Source: Skeletonema tropicum
Lineage: Eukaryota > Bacillariophyta > Thalassiosirophyceae > Thalassiosirales > Thalassiosiraceae
Direction: 5' to 3'
NCBI GenBank assembly: GCA_037178625.1
Contig: CM074147.1
Coordinates: 1,364,001 to 1,428,000 of the forward strand
Length of the DNA: 64,000 nt
Shown: in pieces, positions 29,383 to 40,074 of the stretch
Layout: each line of letters starts with the position of its first letter
How positions within the stretch are numbered: the first letter of the stretch is position 1
Position numbers and translations under genes: made by a program
The notes under the pieces: generated by a model
Database searches by the model: none
Told to the model about the DNA's origin: nothing
Seen by the model: only the letters and a program-made list of their open reading frames with translations

Positions 29383-32300
29383 AACGCCGACCCTGTTGGG
29401 AATTGCACTACTTTCATCGATATCTATTCTACGAGCCTCGAAGAAGTAACAGGGTATGCTAATGCCCCAGCTGCTCTTGAGTATCATGTCAACAATGTGA
29501 CCTCAGAGCCTCTGAGCGCGATTGATGTTCAACTTCCATGTTGCATCCGCGGGAACAATAATACAGTTCCTGCCGCTCTGCAAGCACAGCCCAGCTTGAA
29601 TAGTGGAGTCCCGATATGTAAGGATCCAAGAGCGCAGCCAGCTTCTAGCCCTGCACCAATGCTCGACCGCATCGCATCAGACGCTCAACTTCATGATGAT
29701 GAGTTCTTGAACGAATTGTTCAATAGTCACTTTGCGGAGGATGCACTAGCTGCAACCATCAACAACATTCCTTTCACTAATGAAGTAGTCGCTATCGAAA
29801 CGCAGAGAGTGGATTGTCCTGAATATCACGTGCTCGATCCAATCCCAGGCCAATCTAATGCGGAAGCTTGGGATTTCAACATTTTTCCAGATACAGTCGT
29901 TGATTCTTACGGCAATGAACTAGTCGATTTGGGAGCAGCATTGCAGCTACCAAGCATTTGTGACAAACGAGTCAAGCAATTTGAGGCGATCCTCGAGTCA
30001 TTTCAGTTCAGTGACCCTCAGATCACCTTCCAAGTAGATTCAAAAGGCAGAACAGTCCCTATGGCAACTGCATACGCTATGGTCAAGTCAGTCAATGGAG
30101 TCGAATCCAATCGCTTCCTCAAGTGCCTTTTTGACACCGGTGGCAGCGTATCGATGGCTCACCGTAGTGTTTTACCACCCGGAGCAGCCCTTCTTCAACC
30201 ATCAAAAACAACAATATGTAATACCATTGCAGGCAACTATGCACCAGTTGGATCCCTCCTCGGTGAAGGAATCAAGTTCCCTGAATTCGATGCCAACCTC
30301 ACCGTTGACAGTCAAGAGTTCCTCGTCTTTGACGCCAAGTGTTCGTTTGATTTGATACTTGGTAATGATTTCCTGCGGAAGATAGGTCTAATAGTTGATT
30401 ACGAAAGACTCGAGCTCGGGTGGCAGGGCAAGCGCATTCCAATGAACTCCAACTTTACAAAGGAGCGACTAAGTGCAGCAATCGATGGATGCATCATTGA
30501 AGATGAAGATGACGATCTGAACTACCTCGACTCTTTCGCTACGTCAATTGCTGATTCAACCTATGACGAGATAAATGTGGATGAGGTCATCAAAGAGAAT
30601 TGTCAGCATCTGTCTCCGACTCAGCGCCAGGACCTCAGCGAGATGTTACGCAAGCATTACAAGCTCTTCGACGGCAAGCTTCATGTCTACAAAGGAGCCA
30701 AGATGGATATTGAATTACAACCAGGAGCACAACCAGTTTTTCGGCGGCCTTACCCTACTCCTCGAGTCCATATGGAAACATTCAAGAAGGAGTTGCTGCG
30801 TCTCATCGACATAGGTGTTCTTGAAAGAGTCTCTGGCCCGTCTGCATGGGGACTGCCTTCGTTTATTGTTCCCAAGAAAGATGGCAAAGTTCGTTTCATA
30901 GCAGATCTACGTGAGCTCAATAAGGTCATCAAACCCAAGGATTATACTCTCCCTATCATCCAAGACCTGATCCGAAAGCGTTCGGGATTCCAGTACATGA
31001 CGAAACTTGATTTGAGCATGATGTTCTATTCGTTTGAATTGACGGACAAAGCTAAGGACCTCACCACTATATCAACACCGTTCGGTCTCTTTCGTTGGAC
31101 GAGAGCTCCTATGGGTCTCCGCAACTCTCCAGCATTTGCGCAGTCAGTTATTGAGGAAGTTCTTCGAGATTTAGATGACGTTGAAGTTTACATTGATGAC
31201 ATCGCCATATGGTCAGATACTTGGGAAGACCATACACGCACCCTCAACGAAGTGTTCAGGCGCCTTGAAGAGGCAGGGTTTAGTGTTAACCCTTTGAAGT
31301 GCGAATTCGGTATTGCAGAAGGGGACTTCCTTGGTCATTGGGTCTCCAAGAATGGCATTCAACCTTGGCAGAAGAAAGTTCAAGCGGTTCTTGATTTGAA
31401 ACGGCCTACCAACGCTAGCGAAGTGCGAACGCTTGTGGGCCTCATCAACTGGTATCGTGACTTCTGGCCTCGACGAAGCCATCTCCTCTCTCCGTTCACT
31501 CAACTTATCCGCGGTATTCAGAAGAAGAAAGCACCGATCGTTTGGACTCCAGAATTAGAGAAAGTTTTTCAGGAAGTGAAGCAAGTTATTGCAAGTGATG
31601 CTTTGTGTGCCTACCCCAACCACAATGAGCCTTTTGAAGTCTACACGGACAGTTCTGATTATCAACTGGGAGCAGCCATACTTCAAGGCGGGCGCCCTGT
31701 TGCGTATTACTCCAAAAGACTCTCGGCGGCACAGTCTCGATACACAACGATGGAGAAGGAGCTCCTGGCAATCGTCAGCACTCTCACGGAATATCGTACC
31801 ATGCTATTTGGAGCAAAGATCAAAATCTTCACTGACCATCGCAACCTTACATTCTCTAACTTGAACAGTCAGAGAGTCCTTCGTTGGAGATGTTTCCTCG
31901 ACTCTTTTCATGCCGAATGGTTCTATCATCCAGGCAAGCTTAATGTGCTAGCGGACGCGTACAGTCGACTCCCCAAGTTTGATTTCTCAGGAGCCGAGAA
32001 GAGGCAGGATGAACTATCCCCTACTCAAGTTCAATTCAATCCAGTTCCCCAAGATGTCAATCAAGATGAAGAACCCAGCATCTTTGAAGAACAACTAGCA
32101 GAGTTGGCCAGTGATGACGAGTTCCCGCTACATCAATTGCAACAGTTCATGAATCTTCCTTCTACCGTCCAGAACCCTTTGCGCTATCAATGGCTTGCAG
32201 AAGAGCAGAGCCGCTGTCCTACCCTTCAGCAGAAGCTCACTACTTCCCCAACGTTCTACCATCGTCGAACGTTTGGTCGCCATGATACGTCGCTGATTTG

Positions 32301-33393
32301 CTATAGCCCTACTCCTCAAGATGAATCGACCTTGAAGATAGTCCTCACAGACAATGCCGTGGATGCCGCGATTGAATACTTCCACCTCCTGTTGAATCAT
32401 CCAGGAGCAAAGGCAGTTACTTATGCACTTTCCAAGTTCTATCATCCCCAATTAGCAGCCCGAATAGCAGCCTTTTCGTGCGATGTTTGTCAGCGCACAA
32501 AGATTGGCCAACGCGGCTATGGCCATTTCCCTCCACGTCAAGTACAAGATCTCAATCCATGGAAGCAATGTGACGTAGACCTTGTGGGCCCGTGGTATGT
32601 CAAAACATCAGGACGACACGGTCAAGCCTATGAGTTCTATGCCCTGACGGCAATCGATCGTGCCACTGGTTACCCAGATGCCATCATCATCAAGCGCAAG
32701 ACTAGCGAAAACGTAGCTCGCAAGTTCAATGAATTATGGCTCTCAAGATATCCAAGACCCGAAGTTTGCGCTCATGATCAAGGTGGTGAATTTATTGGAC
32801 CTCAGTTCCAGCGGTTGTTGCACGATGCTGGTATTGCATCAGCCCCATCGACAGCTCGTAACCCCCAAAGCAATGCGATCATCGAACGCCTGCATCTTAC
32901 TATGGGAAACTCCATTCGAGCTCAACTTTCCAATCACAACCCTCGCACCTTGACTGAAGCCGAAGACTTGATGGGAACAATCTTATCTGATACTCTCAGT
33001 TCTATCCGTGCAACCCCGTCGCAATCTACTGGGTATGCCCCAGCAGCACTGGCCTTTGGACGCGATATGATCTTCAACCTTCCAGTTCAATATGATATGA
33101 ACGAGATCAACCTTCGCCGCCAACGCCGTGTCGACAAGGATGCCAAACGACTCAACGCCAAGCGGTACAGCTACGATTATCGGGTTGGAGAACAAGTCAT
33201 GAAGAAGATCTTCGATCCTGCCAAACTCGATGATCGTTGGAAGGGCCCCTTCACTATCACAAGAATCCATGTCAATGGTAACATCACTATTCAACTCACC
33301 CAACATCTACAAGAGCGTCTCAACATCCGACGCGTCAAGCCCTACAGGCAACCTACACCTCAAGTCTTACAACAAATCGTTGCGCCCTCTTAG
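29383..33393 (+). CDS. Pol polyprotein: protease, RT, RNase H, integrase
   Basis: The frame is continuous with gag after the single TGA; a 38-codon open stretch (29383-29496) precedes the GTG at 29497, and the first in-frame ATG is near 29659. Numbered from 29497, the order is: aspartic protease (CLFDTGGSVSMAH near 210, and DLILGNDFLRKIG), RT (FIADLRELNKVI, KLDLSMMFYSF, APMGLRNSPAFAQ, catalytic VYIDDIAIW near 565), RNase H (VYTDSSDYQLGAA, KELLAIV, FTDHRNL, LADAYSRLP), and integrase with FHLLLNHPG and CDVCQRTK (zinc), then CDVDLVGPW, AHDQGGEF and NAIIERLHL as the D,D,E residues. RT-before-integrase order makes it Ty3/gypsy. No stop or frameshift breaks pol. Confidence 0.93.
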   Translation, partial: NADPVGNCTTFIDIYSTSLEEVTGYANAPAALEYHVNNVTSEPLSAIDVQLPCCIRGNNNTVPAALQAQPSLNSGVPICKDPRAQPASSPAPMLDRIASDAQLHDDEFLNELFNSHFAEDALAATINNIPFTNEVVAIETQRVDCPEYHVLDPIPGQSNAEAWDFNIFPDTVVDSYGNELVDLGAALQLPSICDKRVKQFEAILESFQFSDPQITFQVDSKGRTVPMATAYAMVKSVNGVESNRFLKCLFDTGGSVSMAHRSVLPPGAALLQPSKTTICNTIAGNYAPVGSLLGEGIKFPEFDANLTVDSQEFLVFDAKCSFDLILGNDFLRKIGLIVDYERLELGWQGKRIPMNSNFTKERLSAAIDGCIIEDEDDDLNYLDSFATSIADSTYDEINVDEVIKENCQHLSPTQRQDLSEMLRKHYKLFDGKLHVYKGAKMDIELQPGAQPVFRRPYPTPRVHMETFKKELLRLIDIGVLERVSGPSAWGLPSFIVPKKDGKVRFIADLRELNKVIKPKDYTLPIIQDLIRKRSGFQYMTKLDLSMMFYSFELTDKAKDLTTISTPFGLFRWTRAPMGLRNSPAFAQSVIEEVLRDLDDVEVYIDDIAIWSDTWEDHTRTLNEVFRRLEEAGFSVNPLKCEFGIAEGDFLGHWVSKNGIQPWQKKVQAVLDLKRPTNASEVRTLVGLINWYRDFWPRRSHLLSPFTQLIRGIQKKKAPIVWTPELEKVFQEVKQVIASDALCAYPNHNEPFEVYTDSSDYQLGAAILQGGRPVAYYSKRLSAAQSRYTTMEKELLAIVSTLTEYRTMLFGAKIKIFTDHRNLTFSNLNSQRVLRWRCFLDSFHAEWFYHPGKLNVLADAYSRLPKFDFSGAEKRQDELSPTQVQFNPVPQDVNQDEEPSIFEEQLAELASDDEFPLHQLQQFMNLPSTVQNPLRYQWLAEEQSRCPTLQQKLTTSPTFYHRRTFGRHDTSLICYSPTPQDESTLKIVLTDNAVDAAIEYFHLLLNHPGAKAVTYALSKFYHPQLAARIAAFSCDVCQRTKIGQRGYGHFPPRQVQDLNPWKQCDVDLVGPWYVKTSGRHGQAYEFYALTAIDRATGYPDAIIIKRKTSENVARKFNELWLSRYPRPEVCAHDQGGEFIGPQFQRLLHDAGIASAPSTARNPQSNAIIERLHLTMGNSIRAQLSNHNPRTLTEAEDLMGTILSDTLSSIRATPSQSTGYAPAALAFGRDMIFNLPVQYDMNEINLRRQRRVDKDAKRLNAKRYSYDYRVGEQVMKKIFDPAKLDDRWKGPFTITRIHVNGNITIQLTQHLQERLNIRRVKPYRQPTPQVLQQIVAPS

Positions 33394-33404
33394 GAGGGGT
33401 AGAA

Positions 33405-33636
33405 TGTCACATCCACGTCAGTAGACTGGACATACAATCTGTTCATATGTGTTTCTCGTTTCTTTGTTTGGTACGATCGGAACATTTGATACGATCGAAA
33501 CAGAGCAGCCCCTCTCAATCCATGTCCATTCACGAGAGATGCTGCTTTATTCTTCAGTGTAAAGTAATCCTCATAATAATTCTATTCGTTACATCTATTG
33601 ATCAATAATAAGCTCAATTGTTAGCTAGATTGGACA
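33405..33636 (+). repeat. 3' LTR (232 bp)
   Basis: Same sequence as 27753-27984; it follows the pol stop codon by only about 11 bases and the polypurine tract directly. Confidence 0.93.
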
Positions 33637-33641
33637 GGCGA

Positions 33642-33835
33642 CGTATCAAGAAGGCTTCACGTGCCGCTTTTACTGAAAGCAGCCAATAAGCCTGATGTTC
33701 ACCAGAAGTTGTTTCGAGATCATAAAGATTGATTTCCATCAAATATTTATCCTCCTCTCCAAGCCCTTCTAAGCCCATCTCTTGCTGCTCCTCTATAGCT
33801 ATTTGTAGCTCCTCCTTCCTCTCTAACGCAAGCAT
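33642..33835 (-). pseudogene. LINE C-terminal piece, upstream of the gypsy insertion
   Basis: Reads MLALERKEELQIAIEEQQEM, then GLGEEDKYLMEINLYDLE, then SGEHQAYWLLSVKAAREAFL up to the insertion point. This matches the segment before the linker in the ULP1-bearing LINE (ASREEILREIEHQLNLGSDG). Its last residues lie beyond the gypsy element at 27701-27752 (RQRAQAALRRGQNNHG, stop TAG). Confidence 0.75.
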
Positions 33836-33848
33836 ACCCGAAATTTTA

Positions 33849-35708
33849 TCATGAATCGAAATTCCTCACCAGCCACTGTCCATGGGTCATCTCCATCAGC
33901 TTGATTGAGAAGCTCTGTGCCCATTTTGCGCCCGAAAGATAGCTGCCCTCCAGACGACGATGTGTCTCTTGAATCGCACAGAACTCCTTGGATATCATTC
34001 CTTCCATAAACCTCCGCCATCCAATCTTATCTTGTGAACGTGCCAACTTCCGCAGTATCGGGTCATGATCGCTAGCAATGCAGTCCATAAAGCTTTTGCC
34101 ATTCCGAGCCCTCACGAAACTCATGATATACTTTTCCAGCACTTCACATGTCCCCACCGATTGTAACCAGGACTGTAGATTATCCGCTGACATCTGAAAA
34201 CATTTTACCCTATCCTCTTCTTCACACATTAAGACGTGAGCGCATGACTCCTGTGCATCCAGACAAGAAGGACACAAAGGAGAGTGATTAGGATCACATC
34301 TGTGTAACCGCAAGTTGGTACCAGCTATGTCGTGAACTTGCTTGCATGCCCATAGTTGGAAAAGCCGCGGGACCTCGTGTAATGCCTTGTTCACGTTGAC
34401 CCAATCTACTTGAACGAACGCGGATGGAAGCAGGATCTGTCTCTTAGCGAAGATCTCCCTGGCCAACGCTAGGTGGCCATGAAAGCGGACTCTTTCACCA
34501 GTATCTGAAGTCATCTTCTCCTTACCCTTATCCACATAGACGCAGATTGGCTCCAGTGGCAAAGGTTGCGCCGCCATTCCTGCGTTCGGATCAACGTCGT
34601 AAATCGCTAGTTTTGCGCCAGAGTCACACTGTTCATTCAACTGTTCAGGCCTAGACAGCTCCTCCCACACCAAATGATCGAGTTTATGGGCCGAGACATG
34701 AGAAAATACTGTGCTGAAGGTTAGAGACCTGCAATGGATCATGATATTTTTGAGTACATCTGAATGCCGGCAACTCGACGGGATACGATGCGGAAGTAGG
34801 TTTTCCACATTATTGAGTGCCCCTAAGCAGTCAGAATAGATCTGGGCAGAACCAGACAGCGTTGGTTTCAGTTTGTTCACAGCTAATAGGATGAGATGAA
34901 TAGCGAGTAATCCCAAAAGCTCCCCACGATATGCGCAAGCGGCGAGTGTCTTCTCAGAGAATTTACCAACAAGTCGGCCTCTCCCCTTGGAACACTCCAT
35001 AATGAATGCAGCTGAGCAGATATCAGGGTACATCTCCTTGATAAAGGATCCGTCCGCCACACATATTAGTGATCCATCTATAATAGCCGCCACGAGGAAC
35101 TCATAGCTCCCCGTCAGTTCAAGATCTTCCCACATCCACATGCTACCCCACTGGTCGAGGACTTCCCACAAAGTGCTAGGGGGTAGAGACTGACCTGGGA
35201 TTGGTGCATGACTTACAAGACGATATACCACAGTATCTACCTCTTCTATCGTACACGCAACATTGTACTGCACCTGGGCATGATCGCTGCCATCTTTCAC
35301 ATATCTCCGAGGGTTATTTTCATGCGGAGGGTATACCTCCATAAGGTCATTACCCATACAGCGGAGCAGTCTATTCGATGCGGCACAGTACCGCCACGGC
35401 TGAAGTTTGTGGCCGATGTGCACCCAATTTCCCAACCGGACGCTAAGTAAACCTCCTGGGGCTAATTGAGAGAGTGCCGACTTCCACACATTAAAATCTT
35501 TTGACGATGGTTCCTCAGCGGGGAAGTCAAGCTTAGACCACTTTTCATCCTCCCGCCGCAGCCTCTTCTTGTACCGTGGATCAATCTTCGAACCCCTCAC
35601 ACACAGTATATCCGATAAAAACAGAACTTGTTGGTGCAGGCGGACTCTGTTCAATTGCCGCAGTTCTTTTGGAGAGTACTGGAGATCTTCAAATACACAA
35701 TGAGCCAC
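33849..35708 (-). CDS. LINE RNase H and zinc-cluster region (downstream of the frame break)
   Basis: Begins in-frame with VFEDLQYSPKELRQLNRVR, which continues the RT frame after the break. RNase H motifs: ICVADGSFIKEM, CAYRGELLGLLAIH, QIYSDCLGALNNV and FSHVSAHKLDH, closely parallel to the LINE at 16.8-21.5 kb. CPSCLDAQESCAHVLMC is a CCHC cluster. It ends THGQWLVRNFDS with a stop at 33849, where the sister element reads on, so a second indel lies here. There is no ULP1 protease in this element. Confidence 0.85.
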   Translation of the reverse strand: MAHCVFEDLQYSPKELRQLNRVRLHQQVLFLSDILCVRGSKIDPRYKKRLRREDEKWSKLDFPAEEPSSKDFNVWKSALSQLAPGGLLSVRLGNWVHIGHKLQPWRYCAASNRLLRCMGNDLMEVYPPHENNPRRYVKDGSDHAQVQYNVACTIEEVDTVVYRLVSHAPIPGQSLPPSTLWEVLDQWGSMWMWEDLELTGSYEFLVAAIIDGSLICVADGSFIKEMYPDICSAAFIMECSKGRGRLVGKFSEKTLAACAYRGELLGLLAIHLILLAVNKLKPTLSGSAQIYSDCLGALNNVENLLPHRIPSSCRHSDVLKNIMIHCRSLTFSTVFSHVSAHKLDHLVWEELSRPEQLNEQCDSGAKLAIYDVDPNAGMAAQPLPLEPICVYVDKGKEKMTSDTGERVRFHGHLALAREIFAKRQILLPSAFVQVDWVNVNKALHEVPRLFQLWACKQVHDIAGTNLRLHRCDPNHSPLCPSCLDAQESCAHVLMCEEEDRVKCFQMSADNLQSWLQSVGTCEVLEKYIMSFVRARNGKSFMDCIASDHDPILRKLARSQDKIGWRRFMEGMISKEFCAIQETHRRLEGSYLSGAKWAQSFSIKLMEMTHGQWLVRNFDS

Positions 35709-38700
35709 TTGTCACCCACTCTTGGGAAGGGGTTTTTGATATTATTCAATACCACCTTATACCCGAAGGTATCTACTTTTTCCCAGATCGATTTCACCCA
35801 GCTAGGAGTGACCCAAGAGTGATATTGTTGAAATGATTCATCAAAGGGCTGATGCGCTCGACCGAGTTCAATAATGAAGAGGTCTACCGAGACCTGAGCT
35901 GTAATTCCATTACTAGACGGGCATCCATAGTGCATCATCAGTTTGTTCAATTGCTGAATGCCGCATTCTATCGGCACATTCGGGAATCCACCGCCGTAGA
36001 AGCCAATGTCTAGATCACGGATTTCCTTAGGCGCCGTTCGTATCATACCACCCACAGGCATCAACTGATAATACGTCTTTTGCAGACATGTCTGAAGATC
36101 TTTGATGGGGGCCGTCTGGCAGCACAGACCGTATGAAACTTTGGGCCAAAAACAAGCTGATAGCCACGTCCAGAATTGACGCCGATTCAATCTGCTCCCT
36201 AGAACTTTTTGCGCACAATCAGATGCTTTCTCGATTAAAACGTCCAGAGGACCTTTGCACTCCTCAGAACAATTGCACTTGCTGCGGCACGAACCAGACG
36301 GGCTTGTTGCCACACCTAGCATAGTCTCCGGATGCTCCACAGGGTGATGCTTCATCAAAAATGGGGTCCCATCTGGAAGAGACAATTCAATGTCGTAATA
36401 GCAATCCTTGGTGTGATCTTCATACAGCCAACACTGCTTCCTCTCGTCGTAGTAGTAAGACATCAAATAATAGAAGCACTTATCAGGATGTAGGGTGCCC
36501 CCTGTTGCCATCAAAAGATTATTCCAACTGCGGACGCTTGCTGTCAGAGCTGCATGAACATCATTTATTGTCTCCCTCTTCTTCATATTGATATGAATGA
36601 TATCCGTATCATCGACAAAGAGAATAGCCGCCAAGTCAATTTGTTTGGATGGTGTGAAAGGGCAAACGAAGGTCGCTCCATGTCCATCGGCTTTGTGAGC
36701 CATCAAGATGGTGATACTAATTGCTGCCCACCCGGCAGGTGCAGCACCATTTCCTTGACACAGACCTTGATACTTAACTTCGACAGTGCTGTTTGCGCAC
36801 CGTGTTGAGTCCCCATACGCAGTTCTCAAGAAGTACCGCATCTCCTGGATTGTAGTAAGCATAGACTCTGTTGCCGACTGCTCAAGTCCAAAGGCTTGAA
36901 ACACCAAAGAAGCAATGGCATGTGCTATTCTGTCATAGCAATTGCTTGCATCAACCGAAGCAATAGCAGCCGGAGTACGAAGTTGCCGTCCTATATCAAA
37001 GAATAGTATTTTTGCCAAGGCCCCATCATCTGCCGTCCTATTTTTCTCACTGAATATCTCTTCTGGCATGAGTTGGTATTTGCGAATATTATTCATCATC
37101 CTGTCACCGTATATGATCTTGTTTGCTTTGTTCAAGTCAGCCTCCAACAATAGGATGCTGCGCAATTTGGTGACTAGTCGACTGCCTGCTTTCTTTTCGA
37201 GCATGCAGGCCAAACCGCGTTGCCACCTTGACAAACTGATACCCCTCATGAGAGCGAGAGATATTTTAACTGCGTGATAGTTAGAGATATACTCCGACTC
37301 TGCGCCAGCAATATAATGGCCAAAATGGAAGCCAGAAATAGACGATGATGTTGCCTCCTTCGACCGTCTCCAGCTCTTAGCCCAAGTCACCTCATCAATC
37401 AAGGTCTCGACGGAGTTCATCGGGACAAGAGATCGAATTTTTGCTATCTGTTCAAATAACTGTTGCGTTGCCTCATGATAGTCCTCAGAGAATTCATAAG
37501 TGCCATCCAGCACTGCCCTGGCAGCAACTGTGTCGGCGTTGTATCCAAATTGACCTCTACCTCTAAGACGCCCTTTGCAGATAGGGGCTTCTTCTGCCTG
37601 GTAGAATCGTTTGCCCTCGCCATGAATATTTTCCAAAATTGCTTTTTCCACTGAATCTTTCGTGTCATATTCTACCACGTTACCACCATCAGTTTCCACC
37701 TGCTCTGTTCGAATGCTACCGCTAAACCGCTTACCAAGATTGTAATTCAACTTCCTCCAGAAACGTCTATCTCTCTCTCCTTTAATGATGGCGAGAATAC
37801 GCTTTTCTGCAGCGTCATCACCCTTCTTTTTAGCGATATCCAACCGGCGATTCAAATGTTTCTTTCGATAGTGGTGTCCATGCTTCCTAAAATGATCACA
37901 CTTACTGTCGCAAGCTTTGAGTCTGGCAGCGATCTCTGCTACTGAGAGATTGAATGGACGAAGGATCTTTAGCTTCCGACATTTTCGTTTCAAATTCCCT
38001 CGGTTCACCTTCCTTCCCGCATGATAGCGGAGAAGTGTTCTATAGACTTCGCCTCGCTTTATCCAAGTCACTGATTCTGCTGAGAATGGTATTCTACCCG
38101 CCTTGATTTTGCGGCACTTCGATTCTGCGTGAGCCATATATTGTTTGCTTTTCTCTTCAGAGGACGCAAGAGCGGTACGAGCTTCTTCCTTTGTTTGTGC
38201 CTGGTATGCGGCACGATGATCGTCGTCTACCCTATGCCTGATCAGATTCGTTTCCAGCAGGTGATTGTATCTCTCTGCAACTCTAGGGAGCTTGGTATTC
38301 AGCCTTCTTGCCTTCAACTTTTTCACACGGACCAAGGAGCGGCCAACAAGTGATGACAACGAGAAGTCTACCACGAAGCAACGGTGATCACCCATTCCAT
38401 AACCCACCGGCATTACGCATGCATTCAAAACTTCGATATCCCTTGTCGCCCACACTCCATCGATAGGTTGAGAGCCGCGAAAATAAGTTGCGCCAAGCTG
38501 CTTTCCCGTGTAGTCTCCTACCACCTCCTTCATCGCTAACCCATCTACTTCCGTAAGAGCCTGTCCGATCCGCTTGGTGTAGATATTCTCGTTAGCATCT
38601 AAGCAGACAATAATTCGGTCTCCTTCCTCACGCCATCTCTTGAGTAGAGTAATCAAGTCCTCATAGAATTTGTCTCGTGGCTTGACGTCAGGCTGTTTCT

Positions 38701-39687
38701 TCTGAATAAAATACCGTCGTTGTTGTTGGTAACTAGTGCTAGGGCCTTTACTAACGCAGGGTTGATATCCGCAGACGACCCAAGTTGAAATACCATTCTC
38801 TCCGATATATCTCGAGAACGAGAATCTTCCCAGGCCAGTGACGTCTTGTCCACTATTCATGTGGTCGAACTGTTCAGCCAGTTGGCCAAACGTGAGAATT
38901 CCAGTCCCTCCTTCCTGCACTCTAGAGATAGCACCCTCATGAGTATTGCATCCATGCACCACCTTCACTTCGGCTTCTCCTCCGTTAAATAGCTGAGATA
39001 GACCATTGACATTCTTCTTGTGATTGAAGTTGATCTTGATCTCATTAAAGGCTGCAATGTCGACCTCCAATTCATCCAACATTTCTCTACCCCTGTCCAG
39101 TTTGATGTTTCCACTCATGCGATTATTCAGCCCATTGATGTTTTCGTAGAGCAGTCGGACAACACCCTCTCGTTTTGCCTGTGGAGCTCTACCGTGTACC
39201 TTCATGAGATCGTCATCGACCGTCCTCACCTCCTCTAACTCTTGTCGAGTAAAATGGTCCTCTAGAAACCTCCTCTCAGCAGTAGAGGGCAACTCCCCAA
39301 CAGTGCCCGTTTCATCTATCGCCTCCTCTATCAATGTTTCCCTTTGCAACACCCGAAGCGTCTCTGCATCCACAACCCTCCTCGCCCTCCTATCAATTGC
39401 AGTCATGATTGCCTCAATATTTCCTGCCGCCATCTTCCCATTCCTAATGATATGTGTAATGTTCCCAAATTTGTCAATTAGCTTAATACGACGTTGTGTT
39501 TCTTCTCTTGTCCTAAAAGCTTGGGCTCGACGTTGATTGCGTACTCTTCTTCTCACTGCATCGGCCCTATTAATATCCCCACCCCTATCAGATCGCTGTG
39601 TCTCAGTAGCGGAGTTACTACTGAGATAGCTGGTGCCGACTATACCCCATTCGCCGCCTCCTCCATTGCAGCCTTATCCTTCTCCGT
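35651..39687 (-). CDS. LINE endonuclease and reverse transcriptase
   Basis: The open frame extends to about 39687; it begins without an early ATG (a GTG lies at 39556 and the first in-frame ATG near 39433). An APE-type endonuclease of the EEP fold is at the N terminus: LLYENINGLNNR, DIAAFNEIKINF, IIVCLDANENI, SQPIDGVWAT and GDHRCFVVDF. A long basic spacer follows, then RT with SSSISGFHFGHY, VDASNCYDRIAHAIASL, GLCQGNGAAPAGW and AAILFVDDTDI, and a thumb region. The frame ends at 35651 just after FPRVGDKW, where the family sequence continues in the next frame, so a one-base indel has cut the ORF. Confidence 0.85.
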
Positions 39688-40062
39688 ATCGGAGGGAAAA
39701 AGATTCTGACTGCAATTTGTCGAGTTAGGCGACTTGTCGTCATCGTTGTTGGGTTGGTAGCCCGTAGAGTCATCTGCCTCCGAGAGCATTTCATCATCAG
39801 AGGAGTTGACGGAGGTAACATCGTGTTGAACATCAGCAGTAGCGGGAGCCTCGAAGGTATCACCGAACTGCACCGCCGTCTTGCGCTTTTCGTCATTCTG
39901 GGGGTGCATCGTGCCAAGAGACTGGCGATCATCGAGCCTGAACGCCGCTTGGGACGGCTTGTTCACACGGTCAGCCTCAATTTGCTGAAGATCCATCATC
40001 CACGGTTGATTCGCAAGTGCGTCATCACGAGCATCTTCTTTCTTATCCTGAGGAGTGGTAAT
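39640..40062 (-). CDS. LINE ORF1-like acidic protein (probably 5'-truncated)
   Basis: Open from about 40062 with an internal ATG at 39999; the readable part includes TPQDKKEDARDDALANQPW, then MMDLQQIEADRVNKP, and ends AAMEEAANGV with TAG at 39640. It is acidic and Ser/Asn-rich in the second half, with no RRM or zinc knuckle. Its end overlaps the upstream open part of the endonuclease-RT frame by about 45 bases, which lies in the -1 frame relative to it. The role is inferred from position only. Confidence 0.45.
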   Translation of the reverse strand: MTTPQDKKEDARDDALANQPWMMDLQQIEADRVNKPSQAAFRLDDRQSLGTMHPQNDEKRKTAVQFGDTFEAPATADVQHDVTSVNSSDDEMLSEADDSTGYQPNNDDDKSPNSTNCSQNLFPSDTEKDKAAMEEAANGV

Positions 40063-40074
40063 CTCTCAGACAGC

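Larger units (their letters stand above)
27753..33636 (+). mobile_element. Ty3/gypsy-type LTR retrotransposon, apparently complete and young
   Basis: Two 232-bp LTRs (27753-27984 and 33405-33636) are identical by eye, start TGTC and end GACA, and are flanked by a 5-bp target duplication GGCGA (27748-27752 and 33637-33641). A purine-rich tract (GGAGGGGTAGAA) precedes the 3' LTR. No conventional TGG-type primer-binding site follows the 5' LTR; the sequence there is CAGTATTAATACTCCC. Gag and pol are open, so the copy may be competent. It sits inside the C-terminal coding region of an older LINE on the other strand. Confidence 0.95.
27701..40062 (-). mobile_element. Decayed LINE (APE endonuclease, RT, RNase H), split by the gypsy element
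   Basis: A minus-strand non-LTR element. Its reading order, from about 40062 downwards, is an ORF1-like frame, endonuclease-RT, RNase H plus zinc cluster, and a C-terminal piece interrupted at 33642/27752 by the gypsy insertion; coding ends at 27701. Removing the gypsy element and one GGCGA copy restores the frame ...AFLIRR|QRAQAALRRGQ. Frame breaks near 35690 and near 33840 show that it is inactive. The outer boundaries are not fixed: I found no target duplication, the 5' limit lies between about 40010 and 40070, and the 3' untranslated region runs below 27701. Confidence 0.8.
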
